Shown here piece after piece: positions 5,624-6,549 of a DNA stretch of 6,549 nt. A program made the translations under genes and the position numbers. Each line of letters begins with the position of its first letter. Position 1 is the stretch's first letter. The notes under the pieces are model-generated. The model was not told where the DNA came from and searched no databases. It was given only the letters and a program-made list of their open reading frames with translations. Origin of the DNA: Cloacimonetes bacterium UBA3900 (lineage in GTDB: Bacteria > Cloacimonadota > Cloacimonadia > Cloacimonadales > Cloacimonadaceae); NCBI GenBank assembly GCA_002391675.1, contig DGFM01000031.1, positions 1-6,549 of the forward strand. The letters run 5' to 3'.

Positions 5624-6549
5624 ATGAAACGCTCAGTAACATTGATCCTGCTGCTTACGCTCATCTTTGGCCTGAGTGCTACAACTACGACGGTCGATGT
5701 GGGCACGGTCACGGGGTCCAACAGGTATCTCCCGATTCACACGGGATATAGCTACAACTACACCCAGCAGATCTACACGCAATCGCAGATCAATCTATCG
5801 GGAGAGATCACGAAGATCAGATTTTACCATGATCATGATGGAAACTTGGAAACAGCGCATGACTGGGTGATTTACATGGGGCACGTGGCCCGCGATTCCT
5901 TTACTTCCAGGTTGGATTGGGAGCCTGTCTCCAACCTCACCCAGGTGTTTTCCGGCAGTGTGCTCAGCAGCCTCCCGCCAGCGGGTGAGTGGCTGGAGAT
6001 CACCCTGGATACCCCTTTCAACTACGATAACGCAAACAACCTGTTGGTAGCTGTCCATGAAAACACTCCCAGCTGGGGCACTACCAGCTATTGGGGCAGC
6101 TTTACCAGTGGCAGCAATACGGGGCTGTATTATTATCACAATGGTGGCGATCCCGACCTCGGCAACCTTCCCTATGCGCACGCGATGACCGACATTTTAG
6201 CCGCTGCACAGCTCGTTTTTAATGCCGACCAGCCACCCCTGGCACCCACATTGACAATGCCGGAAAACAACGCCAGCGTGATGAACGGCAATGCTTTGAA
6301 GTGGGCTCAACCTCCCGGCAGCCACGCTGCGACGAGCTATGACGTCTATGTGGACGGAGTTTTGGCGAGCGGCGAACAAACCGCTGCAGAATACATCATC
6401 CGCGGTCTGGCAGATGGCACTCACACCTGGTATGTGGTGGGCAGAAACTCTTTGGGGATGTCTCCGCCTTCAGAGACGCGCAGTTTTGAGGTGGGGCCCG
6501 GCGTCGTGGTGGGCAATGGCGACCTGCAATCCAGGCTGCCCCTCTGGCC
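5624..6549 (+). CDS. Secreted modular protein with FnIII-like domain, 3' end missing
   Basis: The frame is open from the ATG to the window end, giving 308 codons of a longer gene. Residues 1-19 form a signal peptide (MKRSVTLILLLTLIFGLSA, likely cut after A19). Residues about 24-203 form a beta-rich module with VGTVTGSNRYLPI, YSYNYTQQIYTQSQI, TKIRFYHD and the characteristic PFNYDNANNLLVAVHEN. From memory this recurs in many Cloacimonadota secreted proteins. Residues about 207-290 look like a fibronectin type III domain (PTLTMPENN..., SYDVYVDGV, DGTHTWYVVGRNSLG). The final stretch VVVGNGDLQSRLPLW echoes the start of the first module, so a second copy probably begins at about residue 293. A C-terminal type IX sorting domain is expected beyond the window but not seen. 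It likely acts at the cell surface or outside; no catalytic motif is visible. It has its own candidate sigma-54 promoter and structured leader. Confidence -1.
   Translation, partial: MKRSVTLILLLTLIFGLSATTTTVDVGTVTGSNRYLPIHTGYSYNYTQQIYTQSQINLSGEITKIRFYHDHDGNLETAHDWVIYMGHVARDSFTSRLDWEPVSNLTQVFSGSVLSSLPPAGEWLEITLDTPFNYDNANNLLVAVHENTPSWGTTSYWGSFTSGSNTGLYYYHNGGDPDLGNLPYAHAMTDILAAAQLVFNADQPPLAPTLTMPENNASVMNGNALKWAQPPGSHAATSYDVYVDGVLASGEQTAAEYIIRGLADGTHTWYVVGRNSLGMSPPSETRSFEVGPGVVVGNGDLQSRLPLW

Overview
The window looks like a chromosomal segment from a member of Candidatus Cloacimonadota or a close relative in the wider FCB group. This rests on three things: two exported proteins of the type IX secretion style, one with a clear C-terminal NYPNPFNP sorting domain; a DUF6754-like membrane protein; and a moderately GC-rich composition. 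The taxonomic call is an inference from remembered family resemblance, not from a search. All recognisable genes lie on the + strand.

Layout. Bases 1-735 hold the 3' part of a DUF6754-like membrane protein. It is followed after 9 nt by a complete 467-residue B12-binding-type radical SAM enzyme (745-2148), probably in the same operon. A 161-nt gap then carries a good candidate sigma-54 (-24/-12) promoter and a leader hairpin ahead of a 722-residue secreted protein with a signal peptide, one Asp-box and a type IX sorting domain (2310-4478). A strong intrinsic terminator ends that gene.

Bases 4479-5623 contain no convincing gene. The first half is a dense mosaic of repeats: two 80-bp tandem units, then a roughly 247-bp imperfect inverted-repeat element whose arms contain oppositely oriented heptamer arrays and whose centre holds a 9-bp array, then an 8-bp array and a GC-rich hairpin. 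The second half holds weak repeats and hairpins, a second sigma-54-like promoter and a long leader.

The last gene (5624 to the window end) is a second secreted protein. It has a signal peptide, an N-terminal beta-rich module, a fibronectin-III-like domain and the apparent start of a second copy of the first module.

How it fits together. The two secreted proteins appear to be separately promoted, each with a GG-N10-GC sigma-54-type element, which suggests common control of surface or secreted proteins. The radical SAM gene and DUF6754 gene form an upstream unit with no visible functional link to them. The most interesting material is the shared sigma-54-like promoter pair and the structured repeat element at 4697-4943.
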